Origin: Nitrospirota bacterium
GTDB taxonomy: Bacteria > Nitrospirota_A > Leptospirillia > Leptospirillales > Leptospirillaceae
DNA length: 64,000 bases
Direction: 5' to 3'
NCBI GenBank assembly: GCA_021829515.1
Contig: JAKBPM010000003.1
Location: forward strand, 1-64,000
A model generated the notes under the pieces. The model made no database searches and was not told the origin of the DNA. It saw only the letters and a program-made list of their open reading frames with translations. The position numbers and the translations under genes are program-made. Shown piece after piece: positions 18,935-27,041 of the stretch. Within the stretch, counting starts at the first letter, position 1, and each line of letters opens with the position of its first letter.

Positions 18935-19212
18935 AATTCTTGAAAGGAATTTTTATTCTGCTCCTGGCACTTCTCGGGACTTTTTTTGTTCTGGAAAATG
19001 ATCACGACACGGTCCTTGTCCTGATTCCGTTTTGGGGGCAATCAGATCCTGTATCGGTTGGTGCTTTGGTGGTGTCCTGTTTCTTGTCCGGCATACTGGC
19101 AACTCTTCTTTTTATCTTCTTTAGCAAAGTCGGCACCTCCCTGAAAAAAAGTTTTTCCAGACAAACATCCCAGGGGGCAGATCATCATGATGAAGGGAAC
19201 CATGGACACTGA
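18931..19212 (+). CDS. LapA-domain (DUF1049) small membrane protein
   Basis: 93 aa from ATG 18931, in an ATGA overlap with the preceding stop. Two membrane segments (about 5-23 and 42-65) are joined by a short loop with the typical VLENDHDTVLVLIPFWG pattern of the lipopolysaccharide-assembly LapA/YciS family. The tail is basic then rich in H, D and G. In E. coli LapA helps control LPS assembly. The role here is inferred from the domain only. Its 3' end overlaps the start of mutS. Confidence 0.8.
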   Translation: MKFLKGIFILLLALLGTFFVLENDHDTVLVLIPFWGQSDPVSVGALVVSCFLSGILATLLFIFFSKVGTSLKKSFSRQTSQGADHHDEGNHGH

Positions 19213-21718
19213 TATATCACCCCCGGTGAGATGGGAATATCCGGACACTCCGTTGTTTCGGCAGTATCAGGGGTTGAGGGAAAAAGCGGGGGAGGCTCTT
19301 CTTTTTTTTCGCCTCGGAGATTTCTATGAACTCTTTGGAGACCAGGCTGTTGAGGTTTCCCGGGTTCTCGGCCTTACGCTGACATCCAGAGACAGGAATA
19401 AATCCAACCCTCTCCCCATGTGCGGAGTGCCGGCCCGTTCTCTTGAGCTTTATCTGCCCCGTCTTGTCTCTCTCGGCTATCGTATTGCGATTTCAGAGCA
19501 GACCCAGCCGGATTCAGAATCCGACGGCATGTTTTCAAGGGAAATCGTAAGAATTGTAACAAGGTCAACCCTGATCGAAGATCCGTCCCTTGAAGGCGGG
19601 CAGACCAAAAATGGTGTCTGCCTTGCTCAGGCAGACGGAGCGATCGCTATATCGAGCCTGGATCTCTCGAGTGGACATCTTGCTGTTTTTGAGCCGCAGA
19701 ACAAGGGAGATATTGATGCGATCCTTGACTGGATGGCATCGAAATCCCCCGTTGAAATACTGATTGCGGATCCTGAACTGTCTTTGCTCCTGTCCGGAAT
19801 AGAACATCAGCGAATCCTTCCCTCGGAAATGCCGCTGAATGGTCTTGCGGATGTTCTTCCCGATGCCTTTGTGTTTCCTCTTCTTTCTCCTGCATCTGAA
19901 CGAGCTCTTGTCACATTGATCGCCTATGTCGGTTCCCTGAAGGCCGGGGTCATTCATCATCTGACCGGCGTTACGGTTGAAAAAACAGCGGGAACGCTTG
20001 TAATCGACCGGGCTTCCATCCGGCATCTTGACCTCGTTCCTGATCAGGAGGACCGCAAAAAGAATGGAAGTCTTCTGGAAGTTCTTGATCAGTCAAGATC
20101 CGCTCTTGGAAGCAGGATGCTCCGGAGATGGTTGCTTGCGCCGCTTTCGGACAGGGAGAGCATCCTCATGCGTCAGTGGATTGTCCGGCGCCTCGATGAG
20201 AATCCACGATGGGCCGACAGGGTTGGAGAGATTCTGGGGTCGACGGGAGATATTGAGCGGATCCTTGGGAGAATCGGGATGAAAGGACGATTGCCAAGAG
20301 ATCTCGGCGGAATACGGGATGGAATCCAGGTCGCCATCGAGCTTGCCAGAATGCCCGAATGGACAGAGCTTTTGCATGATGAAAAGCGGGATTCTTCTCT
20401 GGAGACTCTTTCTGAAATGGTTTCGCGTCTTGCCGGAGCCTTGGTCGATGATCCACCCGTTTCCTGTGGGGAGTCTCCGGTCATACGGGATGGTTTCGAC
20501 CCGGAACTCGACGGATACCGCCACTTTGAGCGGGAAGCAGACCAGGATCTGTTGAGGATTGAGGAGAGAGAACGCAAGGCAACAGGAATTGAAACGTTGA
20601 GGATCCGCTATAATCAGGTCGCAGGCTACTATATCGAGGTGACAAAGGGACAGGTCTCGAAGGTGCCGCCCCATTATTTCAGGAAACAAACCCTGACCGG
20701 GGTTGAACGCTATACCTTGCCGGAGCTGCTGGCCTTTGAGCAGAAGATGACTGAGTCCAGATTCAAGGCTCAACAGAGGGAGTTTGCCCTGCTCGATGAC
20801 CTGACCTCGCTGATTTTGTCCTGTTCAGCCCAGATACAGCGAATGGCGGAATTTCTCGGAACGGTCGATGCTCTTCTGTCCTTTGCCAGGGTCGGGAGGA
20901 AAAGACAATATGTCTTGCCAACATTTTCATCGGATGGTGCGATGTCCATTACGAATGGACGCCATCCGATTGTTGAGGCCAGGCTTGCGGCGGGGGCCTT
21001 TATGCCGAATGATACCCGTCTTGAAGCCGGGACCTTTGTATTGCTGACTGGCCCCAACATGGCAGGAAAATCAACCTATATGAGGCAATTGGCACTGATT
21101 CAGATCATGGCCCAGATGGGTGCTCCCGTTCCGGCGGATAATGCGGTGTTGCCCATCGTCGACCGGATTTTGACAAGGGTTGGAGCAAATGACCATATCC
21201 TCGAGGGTGATTCGACTTTCATGGTTGAGATGAAGGAGGTTGCGAGGGTTTTGCGGGATGCGACCGCAAAAAGTCTTGTGATTCTGGATGAGGTCGGACG
21301 CGGAACGGCCACTTTTGACGGGATGGCCATTGCCTGGGCCGTATCAGAATATATCCATGACCGGGTGCGCTCTTTGACACTTTTTGCGACACATTATCAC
21401 GAGCTCCATGCGCTGGCCGAGAGGGGTGAACGCTTTCTGAACCAGTCCGTTGCTGTCCGGATCGAAGGGGGGAAGATCTTTTTTCCCCACAGAATCAGCT
21501 CCGGACATTCCTCAAAGTCCTACGGTATCGATGTTGCAAAGCTGGCAGGTGTTCCCGAGATTGTGATCGACCGGGCAACAAGGATTCTTGACCACTGGAA
21601 CCGACAGAAGCCATTCAAGGCAATCTCGGAGGGACTTGCCCAATTGCCGGAGAAAGATCCTCAGGCGATGCCCATTTTCGACTGGAAGTTGCGTGGGGGA
21701 AGTTCCTCGCAACCGTAA
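19187..21718 (+). CDS. mutS: DNA mismatch repair protein MutS
   Basis: 843 aa. Mismatch recognition motif (F-Y-E in GDFYELFGDQA near residue 50), connector, lever/clamp, and ABC-type ATPase with Walker A GPNMAGKSTYMRQ near 622, Walker B/signature DEVGRGTATFDGMAIAWAV and FATHYHEL. Ends with the helix-turn-helix dimerisation region (SYGIDVAKLAGVPEIVIDRA). Two adjacent ATGs (19187, 19190) follow GGGGG; ATG 19202 is an alternative start. Overlaps the preceding gene by 26 bases. Cytoplasmic, works with MutL, which is not in this window. Confidence 0.97.
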   Translation: MMKGTMDTDISPPVRWEYPDTPLFRQYQGLREKAGEALLFFRLGDFYELFGDQAVEVSRVLGLTLTSRDRNKSNPLPMCGVPARSLELYLPRLVSLGYRIAISEQTQPDSESDGMFSREIVRIVTRSTLIEDPSLEGGQTKNGVCLAQADGAIAISSLDLSSGHLAVFEPQNKGDIDAILDWMASKSPVEILIADPELSLLLSGIEHQRILPSEMPLNGLADVLPDAFVFPLLSPASERALVTLIAYVGSLKAGVIHHLTGVTVEKTAGTLVIDRASIRHLDLVPDQEDRKKNGSLLEVLDQSRSALGSRMLRRWLLAPLSDRESILMRQWIVRRLDENPRWADRVGEILGSTGDIERILGRIGMKGRLPRDLGGIRDGIQVAIELARMPEWTELLHDEKRDSSLETLSEMVSRLAGALVDDPPVSCGESPVIRDGFDPELDGYRHFEREADQDLLRIEERERKATGIETLRIRYNQVAGYYIEVTKGQVSKVPPHYFRKQTLTGVERYTLPELLAFEQKMTESRFKAQQREFALLDDLTSLILSCSAQIQRMAEFLGTVDALLSFARVGRKRQYVLPTFSSDGAMSITNGRHPIVEARLAAGAFMPNDTRLEAGTFVLLTGPNMAGKSTYMRQLALIQIMAQMGAPVPADNAVLPIVDRILTRVGANDHILEGDSTFMVEMKEVARVLRDATAKSLVILDEVGRGTATFDGMAIAWAVSEYIHDRVRSLTLFATHYHELHALAERGERFLNQSVAVRIEGGKIFFPHRISSGHSSKSYGIDVAKLAGVPEIVIDRATRILDHWNRQKPFKAISEGLAQLPEKDPQAMPIFDWKLRGGSSSQP

Positions 21719-21785
21719 TCGGGAACAGGTTTTAGTTTTGATTGTTCGAAATGCTTTTCCGTTGTTTTTCAGGGAGGAAAAACTG

Positions 21786-22313
21786 TCAAAACGAGAATTG
21801 CGCTGGAGGGATACCGCCGTCAAATCCCTTGTCTCGCAGTAAAGTCTTGATATCCTGTCGATGTATTTCCGTAAGGCGGCCCTTCTCTGGTAAGATAGGC
21901 ATCGCTTGCTCCTTCTTGAAGGCAAAGTATTCCTCTGAAGGTTTTTTCCAAAAACGGATGAGTTGCTTTTCGTGTGAGACATGTCTGTGCACGGCATGGG
22001 AAAAGCATATAACTCCCGGCTGTATCCGGCTCATAAACAGGAGATTTTCCTGAACCAGAGGGTGGCATGACACCGCTGGCCCTGCAGCCATTTTCTGGAG
22101 CATCGGAAAAATCCCCGGGGGCTGGTAGTGTGCCAGTTTGTCTCTGTGCGACAGGATCGGAACGCTCCCGTCCATGGAGAAGATCCATTTTTCACTCGTC
22201 CATTCGAAGGAAGGGTACGATACCCAGGACTCTTCGGTCTTTCGCCAAAAATGGCGGTTGACGCTTTCCTGCGGGCATGTTCCGGAAAAGAATCTCCGGA
22301 AAGGTTATGAGCG
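21786..22313 (-). pseudogene. Possible 5'-truncated minus-strand gene next to an IS end
   Basis: A minus-strand frame stays open from just inside 22313 down to the stop at 21786. It encodes about 175 residues of well-balanced composition (for example FWRKTEESWVSYPSFEW and PVSCHP-like segments, many W, H and F) that do not look like an out-of-frame shadow. Only the part from the ATG at 22175 (129 aa) has a standard start, and no RBS is clear. The open frame begins about 50 bases from an IS200/IS605-type end (22361-22450), suggesting that the 5' end was lost. Family not recognised. Confidence 0.4.
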
Positions 22314-22360
22314 CCTATGGGCGGATCTTCGTGGAAGATGTGACTGCCAGCGAATACTAT

Positions 22361-22450
22361 TTTGAGACTCTCTCCGGAGTCTCGAGGATGGTTCCGGAAA
22401 GCCCTTGAGCGACCGTTTTTCAGGTGTGGTGGTGGGAGCAGTCCCCCTTT
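22361..22450 (+). mobile_element. Relic of IS200/IS605-type right end
   Basis: Starts with the last codons of a TnpB-like tail (compare ttttgagactc at 88-98), a foldback gagactc-tctccg-gagtctc, and the conserved end ccgttt(t)tcagg...ggtgggagcagtc, closely matching 139-167. Nothing of the transposase survives. Downstream, a T8 run at 22464-22471 may act with the preceding GTGGGA foldback as a weak terminator. The rest of 21719-22507 holds only the truncated minus gene described above. Confidence 0.65.
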
Positions 22451-22507
22451 GTTCAGTGGGATTGTTTTTTTTAATCTTTTTGATGGAAATATGGAGAAAA
22501 CAGAACG

Positions 22508-23662
22508 ATGTCTGATTTTCATGACCATTCACATGATAGTGAGGGTGGTGATTCAAGCGAGCTTATCAACAGCCTCTCCCAGATCATTGACAAGGGGCCG
22601 CCTGAGGTTGTTCTCGAAAATGTCGAGGACGATGATGTCGTTTCCGAAGCTCTTGCAACTCTGTATGAGATGGATTCTCTCGGAGCCGTCGCCACATTGC
22701 CTTCGATGACTCCTGACTGGTCTTTGGCGATCAGGAGGTTTTTGGAGACCTACTCGGAAGGGGTTGAGATCGAGGATAATCTGGTTCAGATCGGGTCTGC
22801 CTCTGAAAACAGCCGATTCATGTATGGTTTTGGAATCATGGTCGATGGTCTTGAAAGGGCTGGCACTTCTTTGCCGGCGGATCTCCTCGAAGGGATTCGG
22901 GAAAAGCTTTCAGCAGTTTTTAAGCTTCAATCGAAGTCGATGCTCTATCTTCATCCGACACTGGCCCTTTTGCCGGAGCTGTATCTTTTCTCTTTCGAGG
23001 AGCGGCGGGAGTTTTTTCTCGAAGTTCCTGAATCGGAATCGGGGACTCCGGACATCTTGTCTCCGGAAGATGAGTCCTTTTTATCGGCTCCGGTTGAGAC
23101 TCTTCTTGGTGATGAACACCCGGTGGTCCGCTATCTTGGGGGAATGGATGAGTTGAATGAAGGCGAGCCGGGGAACCCTGTCTTCATCATGGGATCGGTC
23201 ATCTCCCGGAACTCTCCGATGGAGGGGGGCATTCAGGAGTTTCTCGAAGGAGACGAAACAGGGGAGTTTGACGCGCTTCTTTCCGAAATAGGCGAAATGC
23301 TTGACCCTGAAAATGAAAATGCGGATGAGTTGCCATCTGTCTCCATTTTGCCATGGTCACTTCTCTTTCCCATGGGGGTATCGCTTCATTTTCAGCAGAA
23401 GGTCATGGAGTTTGTCTACCGCCTGAACCTTTCAGGAAAGGAAACGCTCGAAATGGTTCCTTTCTGGGAAAATGGGTATCTGTGGATTCATGCTACCCTG
23501 AAAGGAAAGAATGAAGGCCATGATTTTCTGGTCGTGGACGAGTATGTTCTTGAGTTCTTGGAGGAGCTGATCGAACCTGTTCTGACCGAAAGCCTGCCTG
23601 TCCGTCTGAAGTGGCATCCGTTGCCCAAGGATGGCAGGGGACTTTCACTGGGTCTTGTCTAG
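22508..23662 (+). CDS. Orphan acidic protein, 384 aa
   Basis: I do not recognise the family. The protein is strongly acidic (many E and D throughout) with no signal peptide, membrane segment or cysteine pair; its first residues are rich in H, D and S. Long stretches look helical (about 15-60, 70-110, 120-190). There is no repeat I can define. The start has GGAG about 14 bases upstream (GGAGAAAACAGAACG-ATG). It lies just after an IS relic, alone on its transcript. Probably cytosolic; function unknown. Confidence 0.65.
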   Translation: MSDFHDHSHDSEGGDSSELINSLSQIIDKGPPEVVLENVEDDDVVSEALATLYEMDSLGAVATLPSMTPDWSLAIRRFLETYSEGVEIEDNLVQIGSASENSRFMYGFGIMVDGLERAGTSLPADLLEGIREKLSAVFKLQSKSMLYLHPTLALLPELYLFSFEERREFFLEVPESESGTPDILSPEDESFLSAPVETLLGDEHPVVRYLGGMDELNEGEPGNPVFIMGSVISRNSPMEGGIQEFLEGDETGEFDALLSEIGEMLDPENENADELPSVSILPWSLLFPMGVSLHFQQKVMEFVYRLNLSGKETLEMVPFWENGYLWIHATLKGKNEGHDFLVVDEYVLEFLEELIEPVLTESLPVRLKWHPLPKDGRGLSLGLV

Positions 23663-23673
23663 TCCCTGGATGA

Positions 23674-23716
23674 TACCCTCCTCAACGGAGGGGCTTCACG
23701 ATCTGGAGCCCCATCC
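23674..23716. repeat. Two competing hairpins after the acidic orphan
   Basis: ccctcc-tcaac-ggaggg and ggggct-(11 bases)-agcccc overlap in the middle, so only one can form at a time. There is no T run. They could stabilise the mRNA 3' end, be a transposon-end relic, or influence read-through into the next gene at 23781. Confidence 0.35.
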
Positions 23717-23780
23717 GGGATAGACCGTTTCCCAGCTGATTTTGTTTTATGATTGATTATCCTGATGGCCGAAGGATTAC

Positions 23781-24977
23781 ATGAAGTTCAAGCTCAATGT
23801 CTTTGTTTTGGTTCTGTCCTTTGCCTTAAGGGTCCTTTTTCCCGGAGCTTCATTTGGTGGTGAGATACATCTGGCAAAGCCCGCTGCCAGGCCCATTTCT
23901 TCGGTCAGGATTGATTCCCATCCAATCTATCGCCTCTCTTATCCGATCCAGACGATGAGAATGGGATATAGCAAAGAAGCCCATCTCATTTTTCTGACGT
24001 TGATGAAAAGTGGCCAGATTCTTGTTCTTGATAGCCGCACAGGAGCGGTCATCAAGACGATATCCAATGTTCTGAAGCCACTGGATGCGACTTTTGACTG
24101 GAAAAAAAGAAATATTCTTGTAACAGAGGGCGACTCCAGGGTGTTTCACGTCATTCCCCTTGATGATCCCTCAAAAATGAAAGATCTGCCTACGGGATTA
24201 AATCCGACGGTGGTCGAATATCGCGGGGATTTCGGTACCTTTCTGCTGGCAGGTGCGGTGCATATCCTCTACCGGCTGAATTCGGATTCTTATCAGGTTG
24301 AGCGCTGGACCGCTTTTGGCGACAGGATTCACGAAATCACTTTTTTGGGAAAAGACCTGTATATACCGCTATTGCGCCATTCCCGCATATTGATCCTTGA
24401 CGGAAAAACCCTTCAGGTCACCCGTGATGAGACGCTGGATCTTTGTGAACGACTTACAACTGTTCTGCCCTTGTCTGAAGGAGGTCTTGCTGCTCTTTGC
24501 GAAAATGAGCTTCTGGTCCGAAGAAAGTCGGGTGACCCCTTTCACCACCGGTATAGTGATGATTCTCCGAGAACAATGGTCGGACCGGTTTTGTCGAATT
24601 TTCTCCTGATCTTTTACCCGGATGCACAGGAGATGATTGTGAAGGATATCCGGACACTCAAGTCTGTTCAGAAGGTCTCGATGCATGGCCGTCCGATGTG
24701 GTCCCGGCTCAACCACGATGGTACCGGGGTTTTTGTGATCTCTTCGAATCCGTCGTCCGGAGTCGTCAGTTTCGAGCGCTTCGCACTTTCTCCGGTGTAT
24801 GCGCCGTTTGCTCCTGACGCGAAAAAAACGCTTTCCTCTCCACCCAAGTCTTTCGCTCCGGCAAAAGGGCCAGGTCTTGTTCCGGGAAGAAAAGCTCCTC
24901 TTCTTCCTTCCATCAAGACGGCTCCTCTTTCGGCGAGCCCGAAAAAGGGGGATCCCGGTGCCGTCTCACACCAATAG
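23781..24977 (+). CDS. Secreted protein, probable beta-propeller, 398 aa
   Basis: An N-terminal signal peptide (residues 1-27, ending near GASFGG) predicts export. The body (about 45-330) is built of short beta-rich units such as ILVLDSRTGAVIKTISN and ILILDGKTLQVTRDETL, the pattern of WD40/YVTN-like propellers, though the repeats are too degenerate for me to count surely. The last 60 residues are a P-, K- and S-rich unstructured tail. No catalytic motif. It stands 16 bases before fabI, and may share its transcript without sharing its function. Confidence 0.6.
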   Translation: MKFKLNVFVLVLSFALRVLFPGASFGGEIHLAKPAARPISSVRIDSHPIYRLSYPIQTMRMGYSKEAHLIFLTLMKSGQILVLDSRTGAVIKTISNVLKPLDATFDWKKRNILVTEGDSRVFHVIPLDDPSKMKDLPTGLNPTVVEYRGDFGTFLLAGAVHILYRLNSDSYQVERWTAFGDRIHEITFLGKDLYIPLLRHSRILILDGKTLQVTRDETLDLCERLTTVLPLSEGGLAALCENELLVRRKSGDPFHHRYSDDSPRTMVGPVLSNFLLIFYPDAQEMIVKDIRTLKSVQKVSMHGRPMWSRLNHDGTGVFVISSNPSSGVVSFERFALSPVYAPFAPDAKKTLSSPPKSFAPAKGPGLVPGRKAPLLPSIKTAPLSASPKKGDPGAVSHQ

Positions 24978-24993
24978 TTCTGGAGGTCAAACG

Positions 24994-25815
24994 ATGAATG
25001 ATAGCTTGTCTGGAAATCAGATGCTGAAAGGGCGCCATATTCTGGTAACAGGAATTGCAAATCGATGGTCCATTGCCTGGGCTGTTGCTGAGGCCATTCT
25101 TCGTGAGGGGGGGCAAATAACCCTGACCTACCAGGGAGAGACTCAACTCGGAAATATCCGCAAGATCCTCTCGGATATCCCCGATGGCGACAAAGTTCTG
25201 GTTGAACCCCTTGATGTCTGTGATGAGGGACAATTGAGCTCTCTTTGCTCGACACTTGAAAAGTCAGGCATTTTTCTTGATGGGGTGGTCCATAGCATTG
25301 CGTTTGCCTTAAGGGAAGAGCTCGATGGCCACTTTGTCGATACCAGTCGCAAGGGGTACCTTCTTGCCCAGGAAATCAGCGCGTTTTCTCTTGTGGCTCT
25401 CTCGAAAGCACTTCTTCCCAGGATGAATGATGGCGGATCCATCATTGCAATGACCTATCTTGGGTCGGAGCGTGTTGTTCCTCACTACAATGTCATGGGG
25501 GTCGCGAAGGCAGCCCTGGAATCTGCAGTCCGCTATCTGGCGTATGATCTTGGGGGTCGAAAAATCCGGGTCAATTCGTTGTCGGCTGGTCCGGTCAAGA
25601 CGGCTTCAGGTCGTGCAATCAAGGGGTTTGGTGATATGGTGAAGACGGTTTCCGAGCAATCGGCGATAAAAGATCAATTGACCGTCTCCGAAGTTGCGGA
25701 TGTTGCTGTTTCTCTCTTGTCTCCCTACTTCAGGGGAGTGACAGGGGAGCTTGTTCATGTCGACATGGGCTACCACGCTCTGGGGATGGTTTTGCCCGGA
25801 TCGGGTGCGGTTTAA
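24994..25815 (+). CDS. fabI: Enoyl-[acyl-carrier-protein] reductase FabI
   Basis: 273 aa from ATG 24994, which has TGGAGG seven bases upstream; a long in-frame extension into the previous gene is a shadow. NADH-dependent last step of each fatty-acid elongation cycle. Atypical SDR: nucleotide site GIANRWSIAWAVAEAI, catalytic Y-x6-K in YNVMGVAK (about Y165/K172), and the family's MTYLGSERVVPHYN and LSAGPVKTASGRAI segments. Good length match to E. coli FabI. Confidence 0.97.
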   Translation: MNDSLSGNQMLKGRHILVTGIANRWSIAWAVAEAILREGGQITLTYQGETQLGNIRKILSDIPDGDKVLVEPLDVCDEGQLSSLCSTLEKSGIFLDGVVHSIAFALREELDGHFVDTSRKGYLLAQEISAFSLVALSKALLPRMNDGGSIIAMTYLGSERVVPHYNVMGVAKAALESAVRYLAYDLGGRKIRVNSLSAGPVKTASGRAIKGFGDMVKTVSEQSAIKDQLTVSEVADVAVSLLSPYFRGVTGELVHVDMGYHALGMVLPGSGAV

Positions 25816-25850
25816 CGAGAGTCTTTTCGCGCAAACTTCTTCCACTTTTT

Positions 25851-25892
25851 CGAACCCTTCATTTCAAGAAATAATGGGGGGTTCGCTCTTTT
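25851..25892 (+). terminator. Probable terminator after fabI
   Basis: cgaaccc (25851-25857) pairs with gggttcg (25879-25885), with an inner atttc/gaaat stem in the loop and a T-rich tract behind it. Confidence 0.55.
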
Positions 25893-25970
25893 CTTCGTTC
25901 AGAGCTTGTTCTGCTCAAATGTTTAATCTTTAACATTTTGCATGTTTTTAATGATTTATGCTGTTTGATT

Positions 25971-26015
25971 ATGCAATTTGAGGGGAGTACCCTGACCCCT
26001 GGACGTGAATTGCAT
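25971..26015 (+). promoter_or_regulatory. Two-stage hairpin in the Rieske leader
   Basis: ATGCAATT (25971-25978) pairs with AATTGCAT (26008-26015), and inside it GGGG (25982-25985) pairs with CCCC (25996-25999). It lies about 30 bases before the Rieske start codon and is not followed by a T run, so it could be an mRNA-level control or a protein-binding dyad. No known riboswitch pattern is recognised. Confidence 0.45.
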
Positions 26016-26046
26016 CAAAAAAAGAACCTTTCTGCAGGAGGGAATC

Positions 26047-26985
26047 ATGTCGGAGCCAGTTGTTTTTCGAATGGGGATCCCGGTTGTGGATCATTCGGGA
26101 AAACAGGTCGGAACATTGGAGCAGCTTGTTTTTCACGAAACCCAAAAAAAAATTGATGAGCTTGTTGTCCGCGAGCTTTCCGGCCTGCGCCGCCTGCCAA
26201 TGGACCTTGTTTCGCAGGTTTCCCCCTCATCGATTCATCTCAAGAAAAAAATGGATTCGGGTGGACTTTCCCAATGGCCCATATTTCACCCTGAAGATTA
26301 TGAAGAGGTTCCTTCCTGGTTTTTTCCGCCCGGCGCGCATATTGAAGTTGGCGCCCTTGTTACACTGAAGCCATGCGATGTTCGGGAAATGGGTGAAGAG
26401 CATGCCATGAGCCGAAGGGACTTTATGGCGAGGTCGACGCTTGTGGTCGCATCAATGATCGGTGTCAGCCTTGTTGTTCCCATCGGAGGCTATATCCTGA
26501 CCGCAACCCAGACGAAAGTGTCCGATCACTGGGTTGATCTTGGGATCATGCTGGACAGTCTCCCTCTTGATACTCCGGTTGCGCATAATTTCTTTGGAAT
26601 GTCGGTGAGCGGATGGATGAAGGTTCCGGTCTCAAGAACCGTATGGCTGATCCATCATTCAAATCCGGACGCTCCGGATTCAAAACCGGAAGACCAGATC
26701 AAGGGGCTGGACTCTCCGCTTGAGGCCAAAAATTCGGACCCGAGGCTCACAGTCCTTTCTCCCGTCTGTCCCCATCTTGGCTGTGCTCCTCAATGGACGC
26801 CCGAACGAAAAGAGTTCATATGCCCATGTCATCATTCCATCTATCAAATCAATGGAAACCGTGTCTCCGGTCCCGCGCCAAGGCCGATGGACTCCCTGCC
26901 AGTCAGGGTTTCCAAGGATGGGGCGATATCGATTGTCTATGAGCAGTTTGTTGTCGGGATCCCTCAAAAGGTCAGGCTGTCCTGA
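26047..26985 (+). CDS. Rieske iron-sulfur protein with N-terminal PRC-barrel-like domain
   Basis: 312 aa from ATG 26047 (GGAGG upstream). Residues about 8-90 resemble a PRC barrel (FRMGIPVVDHSGKQVGTLEQLVF). Then come SRRDFMARS (122-130), a Tat-type twin arginine, and a membrane anchor (about 131-152). The Rieske domain follows, with cluster motifs CPHLGC (241-246) and CPCHHS (259-264) giving Cys/His pairs for a 2Fe-2S centre. Cluster faces the periplasm; the PRC-like part should stay in the cytoplasm. Partner of the cytochrome b-c gene 57 bases downstream in a quinol-cytochrome c oxidoreductase. Confidence 0.92.
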   Translation: MSEPVVFRMGIPVVDHSGKQVGTLEQLVFHETQKKIDELVVRELSGLRRLPMDLVSQVSPSSIHLKKKMDSGGLSQWPIFHPEDYEEVPSWFFPPGAHIEVGALVTLKPCDVREMGEEHAMSRRDFMARSTLVVASMIGVSLVVPIGGYILTATQTKVSDHWVDLGIMLDSLPLDTPVAHNFFGMSVSGWMKVPVSRTVWLIHHSNPDAPDSKPEDQIKGLDSPLEAKNSDPRLTVLSPVCPHLGCAPQWTPERKEFICPCHHSIYQINGNRVSGPAPRPMDSLPVRVSKDGAISIVYEQFVVGIPQKVRLS

Positions 26986-27041
26986 GGTCGATTCCCTGAC
27001 TGGTTGGCTGGAAATTCTTTAAACATTTGGAGGGCTCTCTC

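Noticed and set aside
23674..23716. Intrinsic terminator after the acidic orphan
   Set aside because: Both hairpins lack a following T run, so I list them only as a structured repeat.
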